64,000 nt of DNA from Silene latifolia (taxonomy: Eukaryota; Streptophyta; Magnoliopsida; Caryophyllales; Caryophyllaceae). Shown piece by piece: positions 1-11,672 of this stretch. The position numbers and the translations under genes were made by a program. Numbering within the stretch: the first letter of the stretch is position 1; each line of letters opens with the position of its first letter. The stretch covers positions 120,862,269-120,926,268 of the forward strand of contig NC_133534.1 in the NCBI RefSeq assembly GCF_048544455.1, given 5' to 3'. The notes under the pieces were generated by a model. It was not told the DNA's origin, made no database searches, and was given only the letters and a program-made list of their open reading frames with translations.

Positions 1-1964
1 CATTAATTTGAAGTTTGAGAAGGCCATGGCTAAACTTAAAGAGGCCTCCAAATCACCCAAGCAACATGTTAATGCTATGGTAGCATCATCATCAATTCCA
101 AGTGGAGTAGGTGAGAGTTGTGGAACTTTGGGACATGACCAAAGTGAATGTAGGGGAACAAGTGAATGCTTTCCAAGCATACAAGAGCGGCAACCCTTAT
201 TCCAACTATTACAATGAAAACACAAAATTCCACCCCAATCTTTCATACAAAAGCCAAAATGTTCAAAATCCTCCAACATACACCCCACCTCCAATGAGAA
301 ACCAAGCTCAAAGACCCTTTTACAATCAAAACCTAAGTTATCAAAATCAACCTCCATACAATCAAACAAATGACCAAGGTTTTGATGTTCAAAAAGCGGT
401 TCTCCAAATGCAAAAGAACCAACAAGAGTTTTTCACTCAAATGCAAAAGGATAGTCAAGAAAAAGACATCACCATTAACAACATAATAGCTCACACAAAG
501 ATGTTGGAGACCCAAATGTCTCAATTAGTATCTTCCAGTTCACAAAGACAAAAGGGGCAATTATCACCTCAAGGTAATCCCCAAAGGCATGAGTCGGTGA
601 GTGCCATCCATTTGAAAAGTGGTACAAGGTATGAAGGGCCGAAGAGGCCCATTGATGAAGATATTGTGAATGCTAGTGACAAGGAAAGAGTTGAAGACTC
701 TAAGAAAGAAGAAGAACCCACCACCATTCAAGAAGTTTCAAAGAAGAATGAAGAGAAGGCTAAGGAGAAAGAGCCTATTGTGATTAGGCTTCCATTTCCA
801 AGTCGTCAAGCTAAGCCTATGTTTGACGAACAACTTGGAAAGTTCATGGAGATAGTGATGAACTTGGAAGTCTCAATCCCATTCACCGAATTGATTAACC
901 ATGTTCCGGCCTATGCAAAATACATGAAAGATATTTTTACAAAGAAGAAATCCATTTGGAAGCTAGAGACTATTGCGTTCACCAAGGTGAGTAGCGCCAT
1001 CCTACAAGGAAGTTCACTTCCAAAACTAAAGGATCCGGGAAGTTTCTCTATTCCATGCACCATTGGCGACACTATGTGACCTTGGGGCAAGTGTGACCTT
1101 GGGGCAAGTGTGAGTGTCATGCCATACTCGGTGTGCAAAAGGCTAGGAATGGGACAGCTCAAGTGCACTAATATCACACTTCAAATGGCGGATCGATCAA
1201 CGAAGACACCTTTAGGGGTATAGGAGGATATGCCGGTAAGAATTGGCAAGTTCTTTATCCCGGTGGACTTTGTTATTGTTGACATGGAGGAAGACTCCAA
1301 CATTCCTATCATTTTAGGAAGATCTTTCTTACACTCCGCGAGAGCGGTGATTGACGGGAAACATGCAGAGCTCACACTTGAAGTGGGAGATGAAACAATC
1401 ACTTTTAATCTTGACAAGACAATGAGAGCTCCCCGCTTATATGAGCCATGTTTCATGGTTGATCATTATAGCCGAGAAAGTGATAGGAAGAAGTTGGCAT
1501 CTCAATGCAAAGGACAAGCTATGGGTAAAGAATCACCACCCATATCGGAGAACAAAGTGGATAATCTCCAAGATGCTCCATCCAAAGAGCAAGAATGTTT
1601 CAACAAGAATGAGAGCTTGAATAGATCACCACCACTCATGACAACAGAAGAAGAAGGCCTAATTAGCCATAATGACAAGAAAGAATAGGAGTTGTTCTCA
1701 TCAACTCATGATACTATTGGGAAGCAAGCTAATGAAGTATGTGGTCCATGGGATGATGAGTTTGAAGGGTTAGTCAACCCTTATATTGGTAATGCTATGT
1801 CCCAAGACCAAGGCTTTGGTGACCATGTTAACTCAAGTCACCAAAATGAAGAACAACATATGCAAAGGTCTATTGAAGATCTTTATAATGACAATAAACA
1901 AGCCTTCAATTACTTCTTCAAGGTGTTGAGCAACATCAACAACACCTTGGCTATGCCTTCTTGA
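1..1964 (+). pseudogene. gag C-terminal part and aspartic protease of element A, degraded
   Basis: The nucleic-acid-binding end of gag is present, with a CCHC zinc knuckle (C-E-S-C..GH..EC near 117-160), a Q/N/P-rich stretch and then protease with an ILGRSF motif near 1312-1326. The order matches 16900-18778 in element D. Breaks are visible. A loss of a few bases after the knuckle near 157 shifts frame. At the protease active site (1070-1115) a 17-bp stretch carrying D-L-G-A-S is duplicated and upstream codons are missing. A TAG at 1221-1223 replaces a Trp codon, and a TAG at 1686-1688 interrupts the acidic C-terminal region. The protein would have assembled particles and processed the polyprotein. 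This copy cannot make an intact product. Confidence 0.85.
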
Positions 1965-2170
1965 CATCTCATACATGAATGAGAGTTTGGTGGAGTCCTC
2001 CATAACCCCCATTTGTAAATATCCTAACCCCTTAACTTGCATTTTACTTATTATATTTCATTTTTGTCAATTTTGTATTTATATCTTTATGCTTTGATCA
2101 AGATTATCATTTTGAGAGAAAGTGAGGGAGGGACTTATATGTTTATTGATGTGTAGTGTTTTGACATAGT

Positions 2171-2219
2171 GTGGGGATAGCAATTGACTAGGCTATCCAA
2201 GCCTTCGTAGTGCCCCCAC
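2171..2219 (+). other. conserved hairpin downstream of gag-pro (element A)
   Basis: An outer stem GTGGGG/CCCCAC encloses an inner stem GGATAGC/GCTATCC. The same structure occurs in element D at 18986-19034, with G-U pairs replacing some Watson-Crick pairs, and on the minus strand in element B at 33682-33730. Its role is unknown. It sits at the start of the spacer between gag-pro and ORF2. Confidence 0.6.
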
Positions 2220-2279
2220 AATGAAGACCAAATGAACGAAGACGGAATGACTTGGGTTATGAAATACCCACGGGTGGAA

Positions 2280-2690
2280 CTAAATCTGTGAGGCACAGGG
2301 GCAATCCGAGCATCTCATGAGAAATCCGCTCATCTTGGCTGTAATCCGGGCGTCCTGTGAGAAAAACGCTCGTCCTGAGAGAGCTAGAAAGGAAAATTTT
2401 TCTCTGACTGAAGATCCGAGTGTCTCCTAAAGGAATCCGCTCGTCTCAACTAAGACGCTCATCTCAGTGAGGATCTGCTTGTCCTGCTTCTATTAAAATC
2501 TGGGATTTCTCCCTGACCAAGAATCCGAGCGTCCTCAAAAGAATTCGCTTGTCTCCCTTCAGAGAGATGCTCGTCTCCTACTGAAGACGCTCGTCTCAGC
2601 ACGGGTTGCAATTTCTCAAACTGGCTGACAAAGAATCCGAGCGTCCCGACCTTCAGACGCTCGTCTCCCCTGCTGAAATTCAAAATTACG
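2280..2690 (+). repeat. cluster of short CG-NN-CG palindromic motifs, spacer of element A
   Basis: About fifteen GC-rich motifs of 10-14 bp stand out in AT-rich DNA. They combine arms such as AATCCG or AGACG with a two-base centre and arms such as CGTCC, CGTCT or CGGATT. The surrounding spacer (1965-3023) has no gene. After the cluster come a TTTAAA-containing stretch (2692-2700) and a C/A-rich leader-like stretch up to the ORF2 start at 3024. Confidence 0.75.
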
Positions 2691-3023
2691 GGTTTAAACC
2701 CCCCTTTCCCAATTCATTTCACCCATTCAAAACACAAACAAACCTCCAAAACCCTCAAAACTCTCAATCCCTCCATCCATAAAAATCAATTTTCTCAACC
2801 AAATTCACCCAAATCAATTCCAAACTCCCTCAAAACCCAAACAATCACTCCTTTATCAACAAAAACCCATCTAAACATCAAAATCCTCAAAGTTTGAATC
2901 GATTTTCTAGGATACAAGGCAAAATTCAAAAATCCTAAATCGATTTGTGTTTTATTGAAACTTGAGGATTACACAAGAATTCAAGCAAATTTTTGGTTGT
3001 TGATACATACAAGGAGAAGAACA

Positions 3024-4616
3024 ATGGCTAGGACAAAAGGTGGAAGCAAGGCACCTACAAAACCAAACCTTTCCAAAAGGCAACAAGCACTTCAAGCCTC
3101 AAAAGCTTTGGTGGTTCAACAAGCAAGAATGGAAATTCAAGAAACTCCTATTCTTATGGTGGAAGCTACTCCTTCTCTCCCGGTTATTGATCAACTAGGA
3201 AAATATCCGGAGGTAACTTTCACATCCGATTCTCAAAGGAACAATTTTGTGTCTCTTGATAAGAAATAGATTTTACCCACCAAGTTTATTTGCCAAGATG
3301 CCTTGACCAAATTGGGTGTCCTTGAAAGGACAAAGAACTTCTTTGAGTCTATGGGGTTGCTTATATTGTTTAATATGCAAGAGTTAACCTACCCCTCCCT
3401 CACCTTGGAATTTCTAAGTTCATTGAAAGTTACAAAGGTGGAGACTCGAACGAATATTGAATTCCGCCTTGAGAATGTGGATAGGAAGATGTCCTTTAAT
3501 GAGTTTGGCAAAGTTTTCGGTCTTGATAATTACTCAACTTATGTGAAGAAACCTTCAACAAAATATGATCCCGCCCCTTTGTGGAAATATATTATCGGGA
3601 GGAAATTCGAGTCCTTCCATGAATGTCGTGCCCTTTATGTTCATCACCCGGGCATAAGGGTGTGGGACAAGGTAGTGGGAAATACTCTTATTGCCAGGAA
3701 GGGAACAAACCACTTCACCGAACTTGATTTTATCTATCTCGAGTCAACCTTGAATGTTGATAGAAAGTTCACCACGAAGTACAATATTCTTCAACTTTTG
3801 ATCGAATTGTGGCATAATATCGATCATGGTAAGGAAGGTGCGGCCTTTATAGTAAATGGAGGATTAGTAACTTGGTTAGCAAAGCACTTCAACCGGAATT
3901 TCAACAAAGATGACACTTATAAGCCGGTTAAAGGAGGCCACCTCATTGATCTAGCCACTATGGTTCACTAATTCCATTAGGTCAAGAACGACAATCTTGA
4001 CAACAAATTTGAGTGGCTTACAAAAGATACCAAGTCCTTTATTCTACCGAACAAAATTTGCCGGCTCAATGTCCATATCCCACACTATCTTCTCCCACTC
4101 TCCGAGGAAGCCGAGTCCATAATGCAACACGATAGGGAGGCCATTGTCGAACCCTCCTCCTGTATTATCACTCCACCCTACCCGTTCACCTACCATGAGT
4201 TTCGACCCGAAAGTGTTACGGTGGGGAATGATTACTTGACTCTTTTGATGCAACAAATGCATAAGCAAGCCCATGAAGACCGAGTCAATGCATATAGAGC
4301 TCAATTTCCACCCCTCTTACACCTAGCTAGGCAAGGACTTCTTGACCCATCATGTCCTTTGTCTAGTTGGGTGGATTGGGAAGTTTTCTTTCCTAATGCT
4401 CCTAGGGATGCTAGCTTTGGTGATGATGAGGTTGTTGTTGAGAGTGGTGGAAAAGAAGATGAAGAAGGTGAAGAAGAAGAGGGAAGTGAGGAAGAATAAG
4501 AATGCTCAAGTGAAAGTGGTGAAGCCTCCATGTCTATGGAGGTAGATGATGACAAAGATGCTGGCGAGGATGATGATGATGGATATGATAGTGATGTCGC
4601 CATGGGCGATGATTGA
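3024..4616 (+). pseudogene. ORF2 of element A (ATHILA ORF-1-like protein), interrupted
   Basis: The start is the ATG at 3024, whose product begins MARTKGGSKAPTK as in elements B and D. The central region (F-L-S-S-L-K-V, HHPGIRVW, GGLVTWLAKHF, PPYPFTYHEF) aligns with element D's 526-residue ORF2 and resembles the Pfam ATHILA ORF-1 family, whose function is unknown. The C-terminus is Glu/Asp-rich. In-frame stops at 3267-3269, 3969-3971 (a second follows shortly) and 4497-4499 break the frame, although flanking codons stay in phase. It lies downstream of a spacer with a palindrome cluster and was probably expressed from its own transcript or a spliced one (inference). Confidence 0.8.
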
Positions 4617-5956
4617 GGATTAGCAAGCTCTTGGGAGGATGCCACAATACTTTGTGAGTTTCCTACACCTCCCTTAGCTTTGTTTCATATATTTTTATTC
4701 TTGATCATGAGTATTTTCATTGTTCCCACCATGTAAAATCAGAAATGACAATTCTAGTTTCATGCATATCACTCTTATGCATGAACTTTCCCAATTTTTG
4801 ACATTAGAAATAGTGTCTATTTTGGTTTGGGGAAGTTCAAGCATATGCATTGGGAGTTAATTTAAATTATGCTCTCCAACTAAACAAAAATTCCTGCATC
4901 ATATAGCATAAGCTTAGTTTGCATTCACCCTAGGATGTGTCATGCTAGTATCCTTTGACCCATGGATTAAGGCCTAGTCAAGAGTACCTTGTGGTGTGAT
5001 AACTCCTTGGCTACCGTTTATTCCAAGGTGACCCTTGAAACCATGCAACCATCATCCATATTCTACCACATTTTGTCATCAAAGGGAATGGGCACAAAAA
5101 TTGTTCAAAATTCGAGTTCAAGAATTGAAATGAAAAGTCAAAAAGTTTGCAAATGCATCAAAAGAAAAGTGGAGTAACAAAAATGAAAACTTATATGCTT
5201 AAAGTATAAGCACCCTCACTACAAATGGGGTAGCTTTGAAAATGTTTAAAAAGAAATGCAAAAAGTTGAAATTGTCAAGTGTTGAAAATGCCAAACATCA
5301 AAGAAATGGCAAAAAGAAATGTTCTCAAAATGTCAAATGCCACAAATTGGGGGGAAAAAACAACAACAAAAATCAAACTCCCTTGAATGAGGACAAAGGT
5401 TAAATCCCTTTTCCATCGTATCCACTTTTGTGCATGGTAGAGAGGGGACGACCCTTCTTCTTGTCTAGGCAAGAAGAGGAATTCCGCGATTCTCCAGTGT
5501 TTCTAACACCATAGGGAGTCTACTCTTGGCGAAAACATTTAACGATTGAGGACAAAGGTACCCTAGGTTGACACAACTTGGAAGTAATTTATTGGTATCC
5601 TTCTAGGCTTAGTAGTTTGAAAAAACCAAATCTATGATAGAATGTGTACCCTTAGATTGCTTCCCCTTTAGATAATTTCCACCACTTAGATGAGGAAAGT
5701 GGCTATTCATTTTTGTAGATGCATCCATTACTTGATTTGTGTGCTTTAATGATTGGATGTATCGCCATTTTGGCAAGCCCCACCTTGCCTTGCAAGAAGG
5801 CATCCTACCTCATGTTGTCTTGTTGTGAGTTGAAGGGGCGGAGTGAGACCCGCTAGTTGTCTCACATCGGCTATATTAGTAGGTTAGTTTGAATAAAGGT
5901 CCTAGTTTTTGTCACCTCTTTACTCGGGACGAGCAAAGGTTCAGTTTGGGGATGTT
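4617..5956 (+). other. 3' untranslated region and polypurine tract of element A
   Basis: No gene is seen. It holds blocks shared with the corresponding regions of elements B, C and D, including AAAGGGAATGGGCAC and GTAGAGAGGGGACGACCC. Near the right end is a hairpin (5924-5940, ACCT..CTCG-GGA-CGAG..AGGT) followed by the purine-rich GTTTGGGGATGTT just before the LTR, the expected plus-strand primer position. Confidence 0.7.
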
Positions 5957-7684
5957 TCATGTGACTCATAATTGAGCACATTTAGTCCTCGAATTAGCCT
6001 CATTCATATGCTTTATAGTGCATAATTGGGTCATTTACTATCTTTAGTTTCCCATTTTGCATATTCTTTGAGGTTTTGTTTCCTTGGTAGGAGAGGAGTG
6101 CAAACCTTGCATTTACATGGCGAAATGGATCTAAATTAATCGCATCTAATGACCAAGCTTCAAAGGGAAGACGATACTAGAAGGCCTATGTAGATAACAA
6201 AGTAGATTGGGTAATGATCAAAGGATCCTTGCATCCCCAACAAGATCCCCGCGGATTGTTGAGGATTGAAGAAAAGAGAAGTGTCTGACCCAGGATCCGA
6301 GCGGATTGCAAGCAATCCAGGCGTCTCCTTGCACAAAAACCCGAGCGTCCCGAGCTTAAGACGATCGTCTAGAAGCCCTAGGATCCGAGCGTCTCCCCTA
6401 TAATCCGCTTGGATCTCCTGACAGAAACCCCCGTGCCAGCTTCCTAGCCGTTCGGGATGGGCATATGTATGCGGGACTAGCAAAACAGAGATGCGCATCT
6501 CCTTGGAGAGGAGCACTTCCTCAACTTTTCTTAAGGGTCTTAATAGTCATTTAAGCCCTTAGTAACCCTAATATTTGTACCTAATCTTTAGTATAAATAC
6601 CCCTTTGTACTACCTAGATTAGCAAGCAATCTTAATACTCTCTTAATCAAGCTTTAATCAATTAGTAATCTCATCTTAATCTTGTAATCAACTCTTAATC
6701 TAGTCTTAATACAAATCTCAATACTTAATCTTTTCTTAATTTCTCTACTGTTCATCATTTATTTTGGGTAATTAGAAGATCATTTGGGTTTATTGGGAGA
6801 TTGACAACCTTCCATCAATCATCAAGTACTTCTATTATTCTTTGCATTATTATTTTGGAATCTCTATAGGTATAACTCTCTTAATCCTTGCTTTAATTAT
6901 TGTTAATCATTTTCATTCTTTCATCATATTTTGCCTTGTTAATGTGACTGACAACCTTGTTAGCATGTTAAACTTGATCATGAGTGAGTAGTTTTCTTAG
7001 CTAGGGTTAATGGGTAATTAGGGGAAATCACCATGGGAAATGATTCATGCTTAATCTAATATGTTCACATAATTTATTTACTTGCTGGTTGTGATTTCAA
7101 CTTAAGAACATGTTATGTTTGATGAAATGCGAGCCTATGAATCCTTGCATTTTTTACCCATCACCTATCTTTTCAATGAGACTTGTAAGACATAAACCAA
7201 CTCGAGTCTCATTAGACCATGCATAATGTTGAATGGGGAGGAGTAAGTCCACTTGTAGGTGTTGTACAATCTAATCGATTCGGCTCCGGGACCAAAACCT
7301 GCTTAGGTATTGTAAGATATATACACTAACTCGATCCCATCACAATAATAATTGCTTACTTATAATTTGAGAACATGTTTGTATGATCAACTCCCATGTA
7401 TTCCCTTATGAACCCATGATACCCTAGTGCTTTTAATCAATTGTTTACACCTTCATTTTATCTACCTTGCTTTATTTTTATTGTTAATTAGTTTTAATTG
7501 ATCTCCTATCTCAACCCCAAATTGTGACACCCTATGACACGACCATTTACAATTGAAAATCCTACATCAATACCCGTCCCTTGGGATCCGAATTTTACTT
7601 GCCTCTTTACTAAGAGTAGTTTCTGAAGTTATAAATATTGTTTTGGTTGAGTAACTTTTGACGACGAGTTTTACAACAACACCA
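5957..7684 (+). repeat. 3' LTR of element A
   Basis: It starts with TCATGTGACTCATA, where the usual TG has become TC. The same LTR on element B begins TGTTGTGACTC. It includes a palindrome cluster at 6235-6430, a TATA box at 6592-6599 followed by ACCCC, and tRNA-like tail blocks shared with all the Athila-type LTRs in the window. Its 5' partner is outside the window. Confidence 0.8.
6592..6599 (+). promoter_or_regulatory. LTR TATA box, element A
   Basis: TATAAATA followed by CCCC, in the same context as the LTR TATA boxes of element D. It lies about 160 bp downstream of the palindrome cluster, as expected for a U3 promoter. Confidence 0.6.
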
Positions 7685-8492
7685 AAAATAAATGATGAAC
7701 AATAGAGAAATTAAGGAAAGATTAAGTATTGAGATTTGTATTAAGACTAGATTAAGAGTTTATTACAAGATTAAGATGAGATTACTAATTGATTTAAACT
7801 TGATTAAGAGAGTATTAAGATTGCTTGCTAATCTAGGCAGTACAAAGGGGTATTTATACTAAAGATTAGGTACAAAGATTAGGGTTACTAAGGGCTTAAA
7901 TGACTATTAAGACCCTTAAGAAAAGTTGAGGAAGTGCTCCTCTCCAAGGAGATGCGCATCTCCGTTTTGCTAGTCCCGCATAGATATGCTCGTCCCAAGT
8001 GGCTTAGAAGTTGGCACGGTGGTTTCTGTTAGGAGTTCCGAGCGGACATAGGGGAGACGCTCGGATCCTAGGGGTTCAAGATGAGCTTCTTAATCTTGGG
8101 ACGCTCAGGTTGTTGTGTAGGGAGACGCCCGGATTGCTTGCAATCCGCTCGGATCCTGGGTCAGACACTTCTCTTTTCTTCAATCCTCAACAATCCGCGG
8201 GGATCTTGTTGGGGATGCAAGGATCCTTTCATCATTGTCTAATCTACTTTATTATCTACATAGGCGTTCTATTATCATCTTCCCTTTGATGCTTGGTCAT
8301 TAGATGCGATCAATTTAGCGCCATTTCGCCATGTAAATGCATGGTTTGCACTCCTCTCCTACCAAGGAAACAAAACCTCAAACAATATGCAAAATGGGAA
8401 ACTAAATATAGTAAATGACCCAATTATGCACTATAAAGCATATTAATGAGGCTAATTTGAGGACTAAATGTGCTCAAATATGAGTCACAACA
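7685..8492 (-). repeat. partial 3' LTR of element B
   Basis: This is the reverse complement of about the first 800 bp of element A's LTR. It starts (minus strand) TGTTGTGACTC at 8492 and stops abruptly at 7685, where element A begins. It carries the palindrome cluster (7970-8220) and a TATA box (7851-7858, minus strand). Confidence 0.8.
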
Positions 8493-10497
8493 AACATTCC
8501 CAAACCGAACCTTTTCTCGTCCTGAGTAAAGAGGTGACAAAAACTAGGACCTTTATTCAAACTAACCTACTAATATAGCCGATGTGAGACAATTAGCAGG
8601 TCTCACTCCACCCCTTCAACTCACAACAAGACAACCATGAGGTAGGTTGCCTTCTTACAAGGCAAGGTGGGGCTTGCTAAAATGGCGATTCATCCAATCA
8701 TTAAAGCACATAAATCAAGTAATGGATGCATCTACAAAAATGAATAGCCACTTTCCTGATTTAAGTGAAAGAAATTATCTAAAGGGGAAGCAATCTAAGG
8801 GTACATATTCCATCATAGATATGGTTTCTTCAAACTACTAAGCCTAGAAGGATACCAATAAATCACCTCCAAGTTGTGTCAAGCTAGGGTACCTTTGTCC
8901 TCAATCGTTAAATGTTTTCGCCAAGAATAAACTCCCTATGGTGTTAGAAACAATGGAGGATCGCGGAATTTCACTTCTTGCCTAGACAAGAAGAAGGGTC
9001 GTCCCCTCTCTACCATGCACAAAAGTGGATACGATGGAAAAGGGATCAATAGAACTTGAGTTTCATATGGGAGTTTGCTTTTTGTTGTTGTTTTTTTCCC
9101 CCCAATTTATGGCATTTGACATTTTGAGAATATTTCTTTTTGCCATTTCTTTGATGTTTGGCATTTTTAACACTTGACAATTTCAACTTTTTGAGTTTCT
9201 TTTGGAACATATTCAAAGCTACCACATTTGTAGTGAGGGTGCTTATATTTGAAACATAGGAGTTTTCATTTTTGTTACTCCTCTTTTCTTTTGATGCATT
9301 TGCAAACTTTTTGACTTTTCATTTCAATTCTTGAACTCAAATTTTGAACAATTTTTGTGCCCATTCCCTTTGATGACAAAATGTGGTAGAATATGGATGA
9401 TGGTTGCATGGTTTCATGGGTCACCTTGGAATATCACACCATAAGGTACTCTTGACTAGGCCTTAATCCATGGGTCGAAGGATACTAGCATGACACATCC
9501 TAGGGTGTTTTACAAGTATTCTAACAAGCAAAGTCTTAAGAAGAAAAAGTATCTACAAGGGCCTTATATACACTTGTCAAGCTTCCCAAATAGATGCTTT
9601 TACAAAATTTTTCCTAAATGCAACTACATGCCATGATGAAACTAACATTTATACAACCTAATGTATATGCTTCTACCAAGTAGTATTTCAAATAATCTAA
9701 ATGCAATCCTATAATCACATTGTTTATACCGCATCAATCAAAATAAAGCCACATAGTCATTAACATAAAGAGGAAAAAGGAGATTGGAAAGATCATACCA
9801 TGCGGTCTTCAATATCCTCATGTCTCGGATGTGGTGTAGTCGATAAATGTGAAAAAGGATGAACAAAAACAATATATATACAAACACAATATATACACAA
9901 GACTACGCTATAAAGGAAATGAACATATTTTTGGGTTTTTGCATTTTTCAAATTTTTATGGTTTTTATGTTTATGAATTAAAAAGACATGTTTTTGTATT
10001 TTTCAAAAAAATTCAATTTTTATTATTTTTTGTTTAAAAAGTCATGTTAGAATTTCCCATCCCCACACTAGTATGGGAATTGTCCTCAATGGTCAATACG
10101 ATAGGAAATTATGCAAGCTATATGAAATGCATGATTTCTAAATGCAAACTATGTGACATATATATACAAAAGTGAATGCAAACTAAGCTTATGTTATATG
10201 ATGCATGAATTTTTGTTTGGTTGAAGAGCATAATTTAAATTAACTCCCAATGCATATGCTTGAACTTCCCCAAACCAAAATAGACACTATTTCTAATGTC
10301 AAAAATCGGGAAAGTTCATGCATAAGAGTGATATGCATGAAACTAGAATTGTCATTTTGGATTTTACATGGTGGGAACAATGAAAATACTCATGATCAAG
10401 AATAAAAATATATGAAAACAAGAGAAATGATCAAAGCTAAGGGAGGTGTAGGAAACTCACAAAGTATTGTGGCATCCTCCCAAGAGCTTTCTAATCC
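8493..10497 (-). other. 3' UTR of element B
   Basis: No gene is seen. It parallels 4617-5956, including the polypurine-type stretch next to the LTR, the pre-PPT hairpin (about 8510-8536) and the conserved GTAGAGAGGGGACGACCC block, here in reverse. A T/A-rich stretch (9840-10040) matches the poly-A-rich part of element D's 3' UTR. Confidence 0.65.
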
Positions 10498-11672
10498 TCA
10501 ATCATCGCCCATGGCGACATCACTATCATCTCCATCATCATCATCCTCACTAGCATCTTTGTCATCATCTACCTCCATAGACCTGGAGGCTTCACCACTT
10601 TCACTTGAGCTTTCTTCTTCTTCCTCACTTCCCTCTTCTTCTTCACCTTCTTCATCTTCTTCTCCACCACTCTCAACAACAACCTCATCATCACCAAAGC
10701 TAGCATCCCTATGAGCATTAGGAAAGAAAACTTCTCTATTGACCCAACTAGGCAAAGGAAATGAAGGGTCAAGAAGTCCTTGCCTAGGTAAGTGTAAGAG
10801 GGGCGGATATTGAGCTCTATATGCATTGACTCGGTCTTCATGGGTTTGCTTGTGCATTTGTTGCATCGAAAGAGTCAAGTAATCATTCCCCACCATAACA
10901 CTTTTGGGTCGAAACTCATGGTAGGTGAACGGGTAGGGTGGAGTGATAATAGAGGAGGAGGGCTCGGCAATGGCCTCCCTATGGTGTTGCATTATGGACT
11001 CGGCTTCCTCGGAGAGTGGGACAAGATAGTGTGGGCTACGGACATTGAGCCAGCAAATTTTGTTCGGTATAATGAAGGAATTTGCATCTTTTGTAAGCCA
11101 CTAAAATTTATTGTCAAGATTGTCGTTCTTCACCCAATGGAGTTTGTGAACCATAGTGGCTAGAGCAATGAGGTGGCTTCCTTTAACCGGCTTATAAGTG
11201 TCATATTTGTTGAAATTCCGGTTGAAGTGCTTTGCCAACCAAGTTAACAATCCCCCATTTCCTATAAAGGCCGCACCTTCCTTGCCATGATCGATATTAA
11301 GCCATCTTTCGATCAAAAGTTCAATAATATTGTACTTCGTGGTGAACTTTCTATCAGCATTCAAGGTTGACTCGAGATAGATAAAATCAAGTTCGGTGAA
11401 GTGGTTTGTTCCCTTCCTAGCAATAAGAGTATTTCCCACTACCTTGTGCCACACCCTTATGCCCGGGTGATGAACATAAAGGGCACGATATTAATGGAAG
11501 GACTCGAATTTCATCCCTGTAATAGCTTTCCACAAAGGGGCGGGATCATATGTTGTTGAAGGTTTCTTCACATAAGTTGAGTCATTATCAAGACCGAAAA
11601 CTTTGCCAAACTCATTAAAGGACTTCTTCCTATCCACATTCTCAAGGCGGAATTCAATATTCGTTCGAGTCT
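10498..11672 (-). pseudogene. ORF2 of element B, C-terminal two thirds
   Basis: On the minus strand it encodes the ATHILA ORF-1-like region (VHHPGIRVWHKVVGN, PPYPFTYHEF) and a long Glu/Asp tail ending VAMGDD. In-frame stops occur near 11490 and 11100. The N-terminal part lies at 32463-32884 across the insertion of element C. Joining the two parts across the AGTCT duplication restores the collinear order seen in element A. Confidence 0.8.

Larger units (their letters stand above)
1..7684 (+). mobile_element. Athila-like Ty3/gypsy element A, non-autonomous, 5' end outside window
   Basis: The window opens inside gag. It is followed by protease, a spacer, ORF2, a 3' UTR, a polypurine tract and a 3' LTR (5957-7684), in the same order as complete element D at 14098-25117. 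No reverse transcriptase, RNase H or integrase lies between protease and LTR. The right end abuts the inner part of a minus-strand LTR of the same subfamily (element B), which suggests A inserted into B's 3' LTR; the rest of that LTR would lie left of the window. The exact right end (7678, 7681 or 7684) is uncertain because several CA dinucleotides are possible. Confidence 0.85.
7685..11672 (-). mobile_element. Athila-like element B, 3' portion (minus strand)
   Basis: Read on the minus strand this is ORF2, a 3' UTR and the first about 800 bp of a 3' LTR, closely related to element A. It is cut at 11672 by element C, whose 5-bp target duplication AGTCT lies at 11668-11672 and 32463-32467; B resumes at 32463. 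Its LTR is cut on the left by element A. Confidence 0.85.

Noticed and set aside
4301..4645. Ser/Pro-rich minus-strand ORF (also 10412-10714 on the plus strand and 21107-21364 on the minus strand)
   Set aside because: These are the complementary reading of the acidic GAA/GAT codon runs of ORF2.
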